Part shown: in pieces, positions 17,358 to 27,731 of the stretch
Layout: each line of letters starts with the position of its first letter
How positions within the stretch are numbered: the first letter of the stretch is position 1
Assembly: GCA_035308525.1 (NCBI GenBank)
Contig: DATGGM010000094.1
Coordinates: 8,320-72,319, forward strand
DNA length: 64,000 nt
Direction of reading: 5' to 3'
Origin: Bog-159 sp035308525
Lineage (GTDB): Bacteria > Acidobacteriota > Terriglobia > Bryobacterales > Bryobacteraceae
Position numbers and translations under genes: made by a program
The notes under the pieces: generated by a model
The model's input: the letters and a program-made list of their open reading frames with translations, nothing else
What the model was told of the DNA's origin: nothing
The model's database searches: none

Positions 17358-17410
17358 TATGGTGCGTAGGGCGTTTTCGTTTCTATAGTTCGAAAGTTAC
17401 TTGTCGATGG

Positions 17411-18811
17411 TCAGTCTACGCCTAGAATCACGATCGTGATATCGTCCGCCTGCCTCCGGATGCGGTTAACCATCGACCATGCAGTCACCTCCGCCAGGAG
17501 GGCCCCGGCCATCGCGTCCGCCGAAAGATGGCCGCAATCTTTGATGAACTTCTGGAATCGCGAGTCGCCAAAGATCTCGCCGGCGCGGTTCTCGGCCTCC
17601 CATACGCCGTCGGTGCACATGACGATCCGGTCGCCTGAGAAGACCTCGAAGCGCATGTTCGGATACGCTTGGTTGGGAAGCACTCCCAATACCAGGCCAT
17701 TCTCACTGAACTCGCGGAGAGTGCCGGTGGCTGGCCTCCACAGCAGCAGCGGCGGATGCCCGGCGGCCACGTATGTACCAGTTCTTGCCTGTATGTCGAG
17801 TGCCAGGAAGCCGGCGGTAACCAACTGGCCACGCGCCACCCGATGCATGGTGTTGTTCAATTCACTGATCATCCGCGCCGGATCGGCGGCGCCGCCCACC
17901 TGCGTGGAGACGGCTACCTTAACCATGGACGCGCCCAGTGCGGCCGGCACGCCGTGCCCGGCAACGTCGGCCACCAGCACTCCCAGGCATCCGTCAACCA
18001 CCGGTAGGAAATCATAGAAGTCGCCGGCCACGGCGGTCATGGGAGCATATCTCACAGCCACCTGCACGCCCACTGGGCGGGGAAGGGAGGATGGCAGGAT
18101 AGACTCCTGGATCCGGCGGGCGGCTTTCATCTCCTCCTCGAGCGACAGAAGCTGCTGTTCGTTGGCGCGGAAGCGGTGCGCGGCGATTCCGCCGAGGCAG
18201 CAAAGAAAGAAGAAAAAACCGAACGGTTCGACGTTTGTGTGGCTGGGAGCCAGGTGCGAGTTAGCTACGAAGCCGAGAAAGACGACCAGACCCACGATCA
18301 GGGTTTTTGCCTCGGCGATGGGCTGCGGGCGGTATCCCATTAAGTAGTTGGCAATCAGGAGCGCGGGGACCACGATGAGCGTGATGCCTCCTGGTTCCGG
18401 AAGCACGTAGGGGTTGCGCAGGATGGCGCTAAGCGCAACGGCCAGTACGCCGTATCCCGCGGCCGCCCATACCAGCCAGCGGCTGGAATGTTTCCATCCC
18501 GTGCCGTAGATCTCTTCCATGAAGAGAAAAGCCGGGACTAGTATCACGTAGTCCACCACCGCCGCCAAAAACAACAACGGGCCCGCGGGCAGGTTGAATG
18601 TCAGGGCGATGGCCGCATTCCGGCCGAGGGAGCGCACTCCGTACAGGCCAGCGAAGAGTCCGAACCACAGCAGCAGCCGCGATTTCGACCGGCCCCGGCG
18701 GATGTGCTCGGCGATGGCGAACAGGCCGATCGACGTGGTAAGAATGCCGACCGACAGGCTGGCGATGCTGGTTCGGAGTACCGCGCGCAGTTGCTCTGCG
18801 GTGGGCGGCAC
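17411..18811 (-). CDS. SpoIIE-type PP2C serine/threonine phosphatase with membrane sensor
   Basis: A 466-residue protein. About seven hydrophobic helices occupy residues ~15-215 (a 7TM-like sensor), followed by a short linker helix (EEEMKAARRIQESILP) and a PP2C/RsbU domain (AGDFYDF, LVADVAGHGVPAALGASMVKV, AAGHPPLLLW, IVMCTDGVWEAEN, DDITIVIL). The metal-binding aspartates in GDFYD, ADVAGHG, CTDGVWE and DDIT are all present. Such proteins dephosphorylate anti-sigma-factor antagonists in partner-switching. No RsbW or RsbV partner is nearby. The gene begins 3 bases after the aldo/keto-reductase stop and is presumably co-transcribed. Confidence 0.9.
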   Translation of the reverse strand: MPPTAEQLRAVLRTSIASLSVGILTTSIGLFAIAEHIRRGRSKSRLLLWFGLFAGLYGVRSLGRNAAIALTFNLPAGPLLFLAAVVDYVILVPAFLFMEEIYGTGWKHSSRWLVWAAAGYGVLAVALSAILRNPYVLPEPGGITLIVVPALLIANYLMGYRPQPIAEAKTLIVGLVVFLGFVANSHLAPSHTNVEPFGFFFFLCCLGGIAAHRFRANEQQLLSLEEEMKAARRIQESILPSSLPRPVGVQVAVRYAPMTAVAGDFYDFLPVVDGCLGVLVADVAGHGVPAALGASMVKVAVSTQVGGAADPARMISELNNTMHRVARGQLVTAGFLALDIQARTGTYVAAGHPPLLLWRPATGTLREFSENGLVLGVLPNQAYPNMRFEVFSGDRIVMCTDGVWEAENRAGEIFGDSRFQKFIKDCGHLSADAMAGALLAEVTAWSMVNRIRRQADDITIVILGVD

Positions 18812-18814
18812 CCC

Positions 18815-19813
18815 TCAGCCCATCCAGCTCAGATGTTGCGCGGTGCCATCGAATTGCGAAGTGGTCTTGAACGGTTCCAGCTTCCCCGTGAGAGCGGCGT
18901 CCCGGGTCCTCGCCAGCAGCGCCGACAGCTCGTGTTCGCCGAGCGGCCTGAACGTGTGCGCCGCCTCCAGTGCCTGGTGCAGGCGCTCCATCGTGTCGCA
19001 GCCGGTGATCACTACCGACGTGGGCAGGTTCATGGCGAAGTGCAGGCACTCGATGCCGGTTGCCAGGCCCTTCTGCGGCAGATTGCCGAAGGCCATCGGC
19101 TTCATGCCCAGTACGCCGATTCCCTGCGCCACCAGCTTTGGCACCACCAGCTGGCCAAAGCTGCGGAAATGCGCGTCCAGCAGGTTCAGCGGCATCTGCG
19201 CGGCGTCGAAATGAAAGTTGTGCTGCTCGGCGACTTCCAGCATGCGCAAGTGCACGGCCGGATCCTTGTGGCCGGTGAACCCGATGTAGCGGATCTTGCC
19301 GGCCTGCTTGGCTTCCAGCAGCGCTTCCAGCGGACCATCGGGCGCGAAGAAGCGATCCGGATCCTCCATGCGGATGTTCTCGTGATATTGCATCAGGTCC
19401 ACGTGATCCGTTTGCATGCGCTGGAGGGATTCGTCGATCTGGCTGGCAGTGGACTTCTTGGTGCGGCCATCGAACTTGGTCATGAGAAATACTTTGTGAC
19501 GGTAGCCGTCGCGCAAAGCTTTGCCCATCACCACCTCGCTCTTGCCGTCATGGTAATCCCAGCAGTTGTCCAGAAAGTTGATGCCCTGGTCGACCGCGCT
19601 GCGGATTATTTTGATGCCGTCCTGCTCGTCCTGTGGGACGCCGATGTGATAGCCGCCCAGTCCGATGGCCGACACCCGCTCACCCGTGCGGCCCAATGTG
19701 CGATAAATCATGCCGCCAGCGTTGGTTTGCGCGGCGCCGGAAACAGCCGGCAACAGGGACGCGCCGATGAGCGCGCCCAGGACTTCGCGGCGTTGTGGAT
19801 TGGAATCGTGCAT
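18815..19813 (-). CDS. Aldo/keto reductase, probably Tat-exported
   Basis: A 332-residue aldo/keto reductase with an N-terminal RREVLGALIGASLLPAVSG twin-arginine-like signal. The fold is clear: TLGRTGERVSAIGLGGYH, then INFLDNCWDYHDGKSE with the catalytic Asp and Tyr, FLMTKFDGR with the Lys, and the strand DLMQYHEN contributing the His. Members of this family reduce carbonyls with NADPH. An exported form would depend on a bound cofactor or another donor. Its first bases lie close to the divergent phosphofructokinase gene. It is followed after 3 bases by the phosphatase gene. Confidence 0.88.
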   Translation of the reverse strand: MHDSNPQRREVLGALIGASLLPAVSGAAQTNAGGMIYRTLGRTGERVSAIGLGGYHIGVPQDEQDGIKIIRSAVDQGINFLDNCWDYHDGKSEVVMGKALRDGYRHKVFLMTKFDGRTKKSTASQIDESLQRMQTDHVDLMQYHENIRMEDPDRFFAPDGPLEALLEAKQAGKIRYIGFTGHKDPAVHLRMLEVAEQHNFHFDAAQMPLNLLDAHFRSFGQLVVPKLVAQGIGVLGMKPMAFGNLPQKGLATGIECLHFAMNLPTSVVITGCDTMERLHQALEAAHTFRPLGEHELSALLARTRDAALTGKLEPFKTTSQFDGTAQHLSWMG

Positions 19814-19881
19814 GGGAGAAATCTTATCACTTCGGGCTCCCCCTGGCGCGCCCGAGTAGATTCAGTATCCTGATCTATGAC

Positions 19882-21021
19882 ATGCGCCCCCATGCGGTAG
19901 TCGCCCACGGCGGCGGCCCCACGGCCGTAATCAATGCCAGCCTGGCGGGCTTGGTCGAGGAGTCGCGATCACACGGCCAGGGCCTGTATGGCGCGCGGCG
20001 CGGGCTCGCGGGTCTGATGCGGGGCGAGTTTGTGGATCTGCTGGCCGTGGACCCCGCCCTGATGCGCCAGGTCGGCGAGGCGCCCGGCTCCGCCCTAGGA
20101 TCGAGCCGCCTGCCGCTGGCGGACGCGGACTACGCGCGGCTGCTCGACATCCTGCGCCGCGCCGATATCCATACGTTCTTCTACACCGGCGGCAACGGCT
20201 CCATGGACACGGCTTTACGAATAGCCAACCACGCGCGTGCCGCGCATTACGATCTGCAGGTGATCGGCATTCCTAAAACCATCGACAACGATCTTCACGT
20301 GACCGACCACACCCCCGGCTATGCGCCGACCGCGCGCTTCTTCGCCTGCGCCGCGCGCGATGTGGGCGAAGACAATCGCTCCCTGCCTTCTCCGGTCTGC
20401 GTGCTGGAAACGCTGGGACGCAACGCCGGCTGGATCGTTGCCGCCACCTCGCTGGCGCGGCGCCGCGAAGACGACGCTCCGAATCTGATCTATTTTCCGG
20501 AGCGTTGCCTGAGCCTGGACCGCATCGCGGCGGACGTGGAACGCGTATACGCCAGACTGAACCGCGTGCTGATCGCGGTCTGCGAAGGGCAGCTCGACGA
20601 TCGCGGAAATCCGTTCGGCGCGGATGTGGATCGAGCGGAAAGCCAGGTCGCGCGGCTGGCTTCCAATCTCGGCCATACCCTGGCGCGCTTGCTGAGCGAC
20701 AAGCTGGGCATGCGCGCCCGCGCCGAAAAGCCGGGATTGTTGGGACGCTGCTGCGGCCCGTTTGCCTCGCCGCAGGACCGGCAGGAGGCATTCGAATGCG
20801 GGCGCGCGGCAACCGCCGCAGCTGCCCGGGGACATTCCGAAGTGATGGTGGCGCTGCGCCGCGATGGGAGCACGTTCCTTACTCCACTCGAAACCGTGGC
20901 GCGCGTCGAACGCCTGCTGCCGGCGGAGTGGATTCATCCTGACGGCCACGACGTGCTGCCCGCTTTCCGCGAATATGCCGGGCCGCTAATCGGAGAAATC
21001 CCGCCATGGCCGCGCCTTTAG
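19882..21021 (+). CDS. 6-phosphofructokinase (ATP- or pyrophosphate-dependent)
   Basis: A 379-residue phosphofructokinase of the PfkA superfamily. GGGPTAVINAS (10-20), GGNGSMDTA (103-111), PKTIDND (131-137, catalytic Asp135) and LETLGRNAGW form the active site. Lys132 in PKTIDND is typical of PPi-using or group III enzymes, where ATP-PFK has Gly. The glycine in GGNGS (the 104-equivalent) is of the ATP type, so the phosphoryl donor is not settled by these residues. It acts in glycolysis, and reversibly if PPi is used. ATG 19882 is chosen. A start at 19795 would overlap the divergent gene. Confidence 0.9.
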   Translation: MRPHAVVAHGGGPTAVINASLAGLVEESRSHGQGLYGARRGLAGLMRGEFVDLLAVDPALMRQVGEAPGSALGSSRLPLADADYARLLDILRRADIHTFFYTGGNGSMDTALRIANHARAAHYDLQVIGIPKTIDNDLHVTDHTPGYAPTARFFACAARDVGEDNRSLPSPVCVLETLGRNAGWIVAATSLARRREDDAPNLIYFPERCLSLDRIAADVERVYARLNRVLIAVCEGQLDDRGNPFGADVDRAESQVARLASNLGHTLARLLSDKLGMRARAEKPGLLGRCCGPFASPQDRQEAFECGRAATAAAARGHSEVMVALRRDGSTFLTPLETVARVERLLPAEWIHPDGHDVLPAFREYAGPLIGEIPPWPRL

Positions 21022-21048
21022 CAGGCAACGTGGTATAAATCGGCCATC

Positions 21049-22254
21049 ATGGACCTGCGCAATAAATCTCGCCGAATGTTCCTGGGCGGCGCCGCCGGAG
21101 CGGCCGCTTTTGCCGGGGGGCCGGCATCGCCCCAGCGATCCGCATCCACGCCGCCGGGCGCCGGCATACCCCTGGAAGATTTCGAACCCAAGAGCATGCT
21201 GGTGGTTCCCGCGCACCCCACCCCGCGCGCCAGTCACCCGGTGATCGACGTCCACACGCATGTGTCGTCGTTGTTCCCTAAGCAGCGCGCCGCCAATTCC
21301 CCGGAAATGGCCAAGGCCCACGCCCAGGTGGACACCTTCGTGCGCTGGATGGACGCGCTCAACATCCGCACCATGATCAACCTGACCGGCGGATACGGCG
21401 ATCTTCTGAAGCAGAACGTCGCCGACCTGCAGGACCGCCATAAGGGCCGCTTCTTCAACTGTGTCGAGCCGGCTTACAATCGGATTCGCGAACCCGGCTT
21501 CCCGCAATGGCAGGCCGATGAAGTCGCGCGCGGCAAGCAGGCCGGTGCGGTAGGCATCAAGGTGCTTAAGACGCTCGGGCTGTACCTGCGCGAGAACATC
21601 ACCAGCGGGCCCCTGGTCAAGGTCGACGATAAGCGCTTCGATCCCATGTGGGACGCCGCCGGCCAATTGAGTCTGCCCGTGTTCATCCACACCTCGGACC
21701 CCGACGCCTTCTTTACGCCGATCGATCGCTTTAACGAACGTTGGGAGGAGCTGGGTCATCATCCGGACTGGTCGTTCTACGGGAAGGATTATCCGCCGAA
21801 GGCCGAGTTGCTGGCGGCCCGCAATCGCGTGATTGCGCGCCATCCGAAGACCATATTCGTGGGCCTGCACGTGGCCAATCACCCCGAGAATCTCGACGAA
21901 GTCTCGCGCTGGTTGGATGATCTCCCCAACTTAAACGTGGAGATGGCTGCGCGCCTCGGCGAACTGGGGCGCCAGCCGCGCCGCGCGCGGACATTCTTTG
22001 AGCACTACCAGGACCGCATCATGTTCGGCACCGACGCCACGCCCACCGAGGGCACGCCGCAACAGGATCTGAAGCCGGAGATGTACCAGCTATACTTTCG
22101 GTGGCTGGAGACGCTCGACGAGTACTTCGACTACGCGCCGTCCGCCCGGCCGCCGCAAGGGCGCTGGAGGATCTACGGCATCGGCCTGCCGGATACCATT
22201 CTCGAGAAGGTCTATCACGACAATGCCGCGCGTCTGTTGGGTTGGCAAGGCTGA
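21049..22254 (+). CDS. Tat-exported amidohydrolase (Amidohydro_2 type)
   Basis: A 401-residue metal-dependent hydrolase. The N terminus (KSRRMFLGGAAGAAAF) is a twin-arginine signal. The TIM-barrel metal ligands appear as DVHTH (67-71), FIHTSD, GLHVANHPENL and FGTDATP, which match the decarboxylase/hydrolase subgroup of PF04909. The substrate is unknown. The family includes decarboxylases of aromatic acids and lactonases. A TATAAAT box lies shortly before the start. It is followed after 6 bases by a small membrane-protein gene. Confidence 0.87.
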   Translation: MDLRNKSRRMFLGGAAGAAAFAGGPASPQRSASTPPGAGIPLEDFEPKSMLVVPAHPTPRASHPVIDVHTHVSSLFPKQRAANSPEMAKAHAQVDTFVRWMDALNIRTMINLTGGYGDLLKQNVADLQDRHKGRFFNCVEPAYNRIREPGFPQWQADEVARGKQAGAVGIKVLKTLGLYLRENITSGPLVKVDDKRFDPMWDAAGQLSLPVFIHTSDPDAFFTPIDRFNERWEELGHHPDWSFYGKDYPPKAELLAARNRVIARHPKTIFVGLHVANHPENLDEVSRWLDDLPNLNVEMAARLGELGRQPRRARTFFEHYQDRIMFGTDATPTEGTPQQDLKPEMYQLYFRWLETLDEYFDYAPSARPPQGRWRIYGIGLPDTILEKVYHDNAARLLGWQG

Positions 22255-22260
22255 GAGAGA

Positions 22261-22629
22261 ATGGCAGAGATGACCAACCGGGCCAGTCTGATGAAGCGAA
22301 TGCTGGTGGAGGCTCTCGTGGGCGTGGCGGCGGCGGCTGGGTTCGTTCTCGCCTCGCGCATTGCGAGTCCGGTGGCGCTCATCCCAATTCCGGTAGTCTT
22401 GCTCATTGCCGCGAGCGTGGGCGGCTACCTGGAACCTTCCGCAAAGCGGGTCTGGCTTCACGCGCCCGCCTTCATGTTACCAGAGCTGATCGCTCTACCT
22501 GTTGTGCTGGCCACCTGCCGCGGCTTTGAGTGCGCGGGCTTCGCCGCTTTCCTGATGGCTGCCAGCCTCTTCACGCTCGTGATGATGGGGGCGTCTTTCC
22601 TCGCCTTCCGCGCCCGGCGTCATCGCTGA
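22261..22629 (+). CDS. Small hypothetical membrane protein
   Basis: A 122-residue protein with about four hydrophobic segments (VEALVGVAAAAGFVLAS, ALIPIPVVLLIAASVGG, AFMLPELIALPVVLAT, FAAFLMAASLFTLVMMGASFLAF). It begins 6 bases after the amidohydrolase stop, so it is probably translationally linked. Its last 10 bases overlap the convergent PfkB kinase gene. No family is recognised. The start could also be at 22270 or 22291. Confidence 0.68.
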   Translation: MAEMTNRASLMKRMLVEALVGVAAAAGFVLASRIASPVALIPIPVVLLIAASVGGYLEPSAKRVWLHAPAFMLPELIALPVVLATCRGFECAGFAAFLMAASLFTLVMMGASFLAFRARRHR

Positions 22630-23695
22630 ATGCGCGCCGAACCGCCCCTGGCGAACGCCCGCACCTGATCCAATGTGGCCATGGTGGTGTCGCCGGGGAA
22701 CGTGGTGAGCAGCGCACCGTGCGCCCATCCCAGCTTCAACGCCTCCGCGGGAGCTTCCCCCTTCATCAGGCCATAAAAGAATCCGGCGGCGAATCCGTCT
22801 CCGCCGCCCACCCGGTCGAGCACATCCAGATCACAGGTCGGCGAGACGTGCGTCTGCCCGCCGATCCACGCCACCGCGCCCCAACTGTGCCGGTTGGTCG
22901 AGTGCACTTCGCGCAGCGTAGTCGCCACGATCTTGATCTGCGGGTGACGCTTCACCACCTGGTCGATCATGCCGAAGAATGCGCTGGGGTCCAGCTTGGA
23001 CTTGGCGGCTACTTCTGGCCCTGGAACGCCGAGGCCCATTTGCAGATCCTCCTCGTTGCCCACCAGCACGTCCACGTTCTCCACGATGCGGCGGATCACC
23101 TCCACCGCGCGCGCGTGCCCGCCCGAGATGTTCCACAGCTTCGCACGATAATTCAAATCGAACGAAACCACGGCTCCGGCCGCCTTGGCCGTCCGCATGC
23201 CCTCGATGATCGTCTCGGCCGTGCTGGCCGACAGCGCCGCGAATATGCCGCCGCTGTGGAACCAGCGCACGCCCGCGCCGAAAATGACCTGCCAGTCGAA
23301 ATCGCCCGGTTTCAGCAGCGCGGCCGCCTCGTTGGCGCGATTGTAAAAGACTACCGGTGCGCGAACGCCGAATCCGCGGTCGCTATAGACCGCCGCCATG
23401 TTCGGACCGGTTGCGCCATCGTGCTGGAAGCGCTTGTAGAACGGCTTTACACCCATGGCCCGCACCCGCTCGGCGATCAGATCCCCGACGGGATAGTCGA
23501 CCATGGCGGTGGCGATACCCGTGGACATGCCAAAGCAGTCCGACAGGTTGGCGGCGCAATTGAATTCACCCCCGCTGACATGGATGTGGCACTCGGTCGC
23601 CTTGCGAAAAGGGATGATGCCCGGATCGAACCGGTGGATGAGGGCGCCCAAAGAAAGGAAGTCGAGCGCGCCCGTTGGTGGGATCTGGAGCGTGC

Positions 23696-23699
<4 letters not shown>
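22620..23699 (-). CDS. PfkB family carbohydrate kinase
   Basis: A 359-residue ribokinase-fold sugar kinase. The first family signature region (VSGGEFNCAANLSDCFG) and the second (DRVGGGDGFAAGFFYGL, with catalytic Asp301) are intact. The overall pattern (SFDLNYRAKLW, VLVGNEEDL) is closest to 2-keto-3-deoxygluconate kinases. The gene starts inside the stop of gnd in a 4-base overlap and follows an SDR that resembles sugar-acid oxidoreductases, which supports a role in sugar-acid phosphorylation. KDG kinase is the leading guess and ribokinase or fructokinase is possible. Confidence 0.88.
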
Positions 23700-25153
<1,454 letters not shown>

Positions 25154-25160
25154 GAGTTCT

Positions 25161-25166
25161 ATTTTA
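25161..25166 (-). promoter_or_regulatory. Putative -10 box before gnd
   Basis: TAAAAT on the minus strand ends 7 bases before the gnd ATG, in the 16-base gap after the SDR gene. It may give a leaderless gnd transcript within the operon. Confidence 0.4.
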
Positions 25167-25169
25167 GCG

Positions 25170-25949
25170 TCACTGATTTACACCCGAGGCCAGGAAGCCG
25201 CCGTCCACCGCGATCGACTGGCCGGTGATGAAGCTGGCCGCGTCGGACGCCAGCAGCACGGCCACGCCGACCAACTCTTCCAGTTGGCCGAAGCGGCCCA
25301 TGGGGGTACGCATTTTCAGTTCGCGGCCGCGCTCGGTCCCGTCCAGAAGCTGCGCATTCAGATCGGTGCGGAAGACCCCCGGCGCGATGGCGTTCACGTT
25401 GATTCCGTCGCGCGCCCACTCGACCGCCAGGTTGCGGGTGAGCGCCAGCACACCCGCCTTCGACGCGGCGTAGGCGGTCACTTCCAGGAAGCCGACGAAC
25501 GATGTCAACGACGCGATGTTGATGATCCGGCCGCGCTGGTTGGCCGCCAGCGCCTTGTGGAACGACTGGCAGGTGCGCAGCATGCCCGTCAGATTCACGT
25601 CCATGATCCGGTTCCAGTCCGCTTCCGCCACCTCGGCGGTAGGTTTCCGCTGGGTTTGGCCGGCCGCGTTCAGCAGCACGTCGACCTGCCCGAACTCCGC
25701 CAGCACGGCGTCGCGAAAGCTGTCGATAGACTCGCGCGAACCCGCATCGCAGCTCTGACGCAGGGTCCGCGCGCCCGCCCGTTCGATTTCCAGGCAAGCC
25801 TCTTCGATCATGGCCGCGCGGCGCCCGGTGGGAACGACCTGCGCCCCCGCCCGCGCCAGCCCTACGGCGAGCGTGCGGCCGATGCCCGACGTGCCGCCGA
25901 TCACCACGGCGACGCGTCCGGTCAAATCCAGCAGGTTGGTTGATGGCAC
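25170..25949 (-). CDS. SDR family oxidoreductase (sugar-acid dehydrogenase-like)
   Basis: A 259-residue classical short-chain dehydrogenase. The cofactor motif TGRVAVVIGGTSGIG (residues 10-24), the NAAG stretch and the catalytic Ser147, Tyr160 and Lys164 (YAASK) are all present. Similarity in pattern to gluconate 5-dehydrogenase or 2-deoxy-D-gluconate 3-dehydrogenase, together with the neighbours gnd and a KDG-kinase-like gene, suggests an aldonic-acid or keto-sugar-acid substrate. The start is GTG 25949 with AAGGA upstream. The gnd gene follows after 16 bases. Confidence 0.9.
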   Translation of the reverse strand: MPSTNLLDLTGRVAVVIGGTSGIGRTLAVGLARAGAQVVPTGRRAAMIEEACLEIERAGARTLRQSCDAGSRESIDSFRDAVLAEFGQVDVLLNAAGQTQRKPTAEVAEADWNRIMDVNLTGMLRTCQSFHKALAANQRGRIINIASLTSFVGFLEVTAYAASKAGVLALTRNLAVEWARDGINVNAIAPGVFRTDLNAQLLDGTERGRELKMRTPMGRFGQLEELVGVAVLLASDAASFITGQSIAVDGGFLASGVNQ

Positions 25950-25961
25950 GATAGTCCTTTT

Positions 25962-26438
25962 CTAATCGAGATGCGCGGCCAGGCTTCGCGCGGCCAGGTC
26001 GGCGTCCTTTTCCGGCAAGCCTGCGACACCCGCCAGCCACGCTCCCTTGGCGAACACAAACACCGGTCCGCCGCCGTCCTGGCCGAAGTAGCCGCCGAAT
26101 GCCGGCTCGATCTTGGAACCGGCCAGCGCCTTGTTCCAGTCGAGCAGCCGGAACGCCGCATCCTGCGCGTTCCCCAGTTTGGCAATGAACATACTGTATT
26201 CCTTCTGGCCCTGCTTGTAGCGCGCCAGCGTGCCGCCCGGCATGAACTGCTTGTCCAGCAGGTGGTTGTCGATCACTTGCGTGTCGACGCGGTTGGCCAT
26301 CGGGAAACGCCGTGTCTCATCCGGAGGCTTAACGGCGGCGGTTGTGGAAGGCTCCGGCGCGGCGGCCTTCGGTTCCGAGCCGCAGGAGATCAGCATCGTG
26401 GCGGCGCCGGCGGCAGCGAGGAGCAGTGGAATGCGCAT
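25962..26438 (-). CDS. Hypothetical lipoprotein
   Basis: A 158-residue protein with a lipoprotein signal (lipobox LISC, Cys at residue 19), a Pro/Ala/Thr-rich linker and a ~110-residue domain beginning FPMANRVDTQVIDNHLLDKQFMPGGTLARY. The phrase DAAFRLLDWNKAL and the strands that follow suggest a small alpha/beta domain. I do not recognise the family. It ends 12 bases before the SDR gene and may head that operon. TATACT ends 8 bases before its ATG. Confidence 0.72.
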   Translation of the reverse strand: MRIPLLLAAAGAATMLISCGSEPKAAAPEPSTTAAVKPPDETRRFPMANRVDTQVIDNHLLDKQFMPGGTLARYKQGQKEYSMFIAKLGNAQDAAFRLLDWNKALAGSKIEPAFGGYFGQDGGGPVFVFAKGAWLAGVAGLPEKDADLAARSLAAHLD

Positions 26439-26474
26439 TCGACCGCAGTATAACGCGGCCCGCGTTCTCCGCGG

Positions 26475-27731
26475 CTATTCATACCGCAGCGCTTCAATCG
26501 GATTGATCCGCGACGCCTTCATCGCCGGATAAATTCCGAAAATCACACCCACCGCCATCGACACCCCGAATGCGATCACTACCGACGCCGTGGTCACAAT
26601 AGTCTTCCATTCCGCCGTGCGTGCAATCAGCCACGCCAGGAAGAATCCGAACCCGATGCCCAGCAGGCCGCCACCCACCGAGATCAGCACGGACTCAGTG
26701 AGAAACTGGCGCACGATGTCGTGCCTTCTGGCGCCGGTTGCCCGCCGCACGCCGATCTCGCGCGTGCGCTCCAGCACCGTGGCCAGCACGATGTTCATGA
26801 TGCCGATGCCGCCGACCAGCAGTGAAATCGCGGCAATCGCCACCATCACGTAAGTGAAAATCGTCTGGGTACGCTGCTGCTGCGCCAGCAACGCAGCCGG
26901 AATCGTTACCGTGAAGTCCTCAGTGTTGTGATGCGTGGAGTTCAGGATGGCCGTCACCACCTTGGCCACCTCCAGGCTGTCCGCGCCCGGTTTCAGCCGC
27001 AGATCCACGCCGTCCAGATCGTCCTTCATGAAGTTGCTGCGGTCGAAGTAGCGATACTGGAAAGTATTCAGCGGGATATACACGATATTGTTGAGGTTCT
27101 GCATCTTCCCGCCGCTGGATTGTCCGCTGGAGATCAGTTGCTCGCTGAGTACGCCCATCACCTCCAGCCAGTTGTCGTTCACCTTGACGAACTTGCCCAC
27201 CGCCGTGCCGTAACCCAGCAGGCTCACCTTGGCGGATTCACCCAGCACGCAAACCGCTCGGCTGGCGGCATCGTCCTGTTCATCGAAGAACCGGCCCTCC
27301 ACCACGTGCAAGCTGTGAATGACGGCGTACGCCGGCCGTACGCCGTATAACTCCGGAATCTCGTGCGACGGCTTCGGCATCACGCGCGCCGGGTGCAGCG
27401 CGCGCCGGGGTGACAGCGTTTCCAGGGCGTCAATATTGGTGCTCAGGACGCGCACATCCCGGTCCGTGAGACCCGGTGAATCCCGCCGCCGCTGTTGTAG
27501 TTCCTCCTGGCTGGCCGCCGGCCGCGATTCCACCAGCACGTTGCGCACACCCAGTTGCTCGATGAAGCGCAGTGATTCCTCGCGCGCGCCGGCCCCGATG
27601 GCCAGCATTCCGATCACCGAGCCCACGCCAAACACGATGCCCAACGCGGTCAGCAGCGTGCGCGTCTTTTGCGCGCGCAGATTATCGAACGCTTGCGCGA
27701 TGTCCGAAAAAATCCGCCCGGGCGATTTCAT
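26475..27731 (-). CDS. MacB-type ABC transporter permease
   Basis: A 418-residue FtsX/MacB permease with no ATPase domain. The N-terminal transmembrane helix (LRAQKTRTLLTALGIVFGVGSVIGMLAIG), a large periplasmic domain (~60-280) and three C-terminal helices are present, with the conserved GIMNIVLATVLERTREIGVRRATGAR and MKASRINPIEALRYE. Such permeases are mechanotransmitters for peptide, macrolide or lipoprotein transport driven by a separate MacB/LolD-like ATPase. It is the last gene of a four-gene operon with three adaptor proteins, overlapping the preceding gene by 4 bases. No ATPase is encoded in the operon. Confidence 0.9.
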   Translation of the reverse strand: MKSPGRIFSDIAQAFDNLRAQKTRTLLTALGIVFGVGSVIGMLAIGAGAREESLRFIEQLGVRNVLVESRPAASQEELQQRRRDSPGLTDRDVRVLSTNIDALETLSPRRALHPARVMPKPSHEIPELYGVRPAYAVIHSLHVVEGRFFDEQDDAASRAVCVLGESAKVSLLGYGTAVGKFVKVNDNWLEVMGVLSEQLISSGQSSGGKMQNLNNIVYIPLNTFQYRYFDRSNFMKDDLDGVDLRLKPGADSLEVAKVVTAILNSTHHNTEDFTVTIPAALLAQQQRTQTIFTYVMVAIAAISLLVGGIGIMNIVLATVLERTREIGVRRATGARRHDIVRQFLTESVLISVGGGLLGIGFGFFLAWLIARTAEWKTIVTTASVVIAFGVSMAVGVIFGIYPAMKASRINPIEALRYE

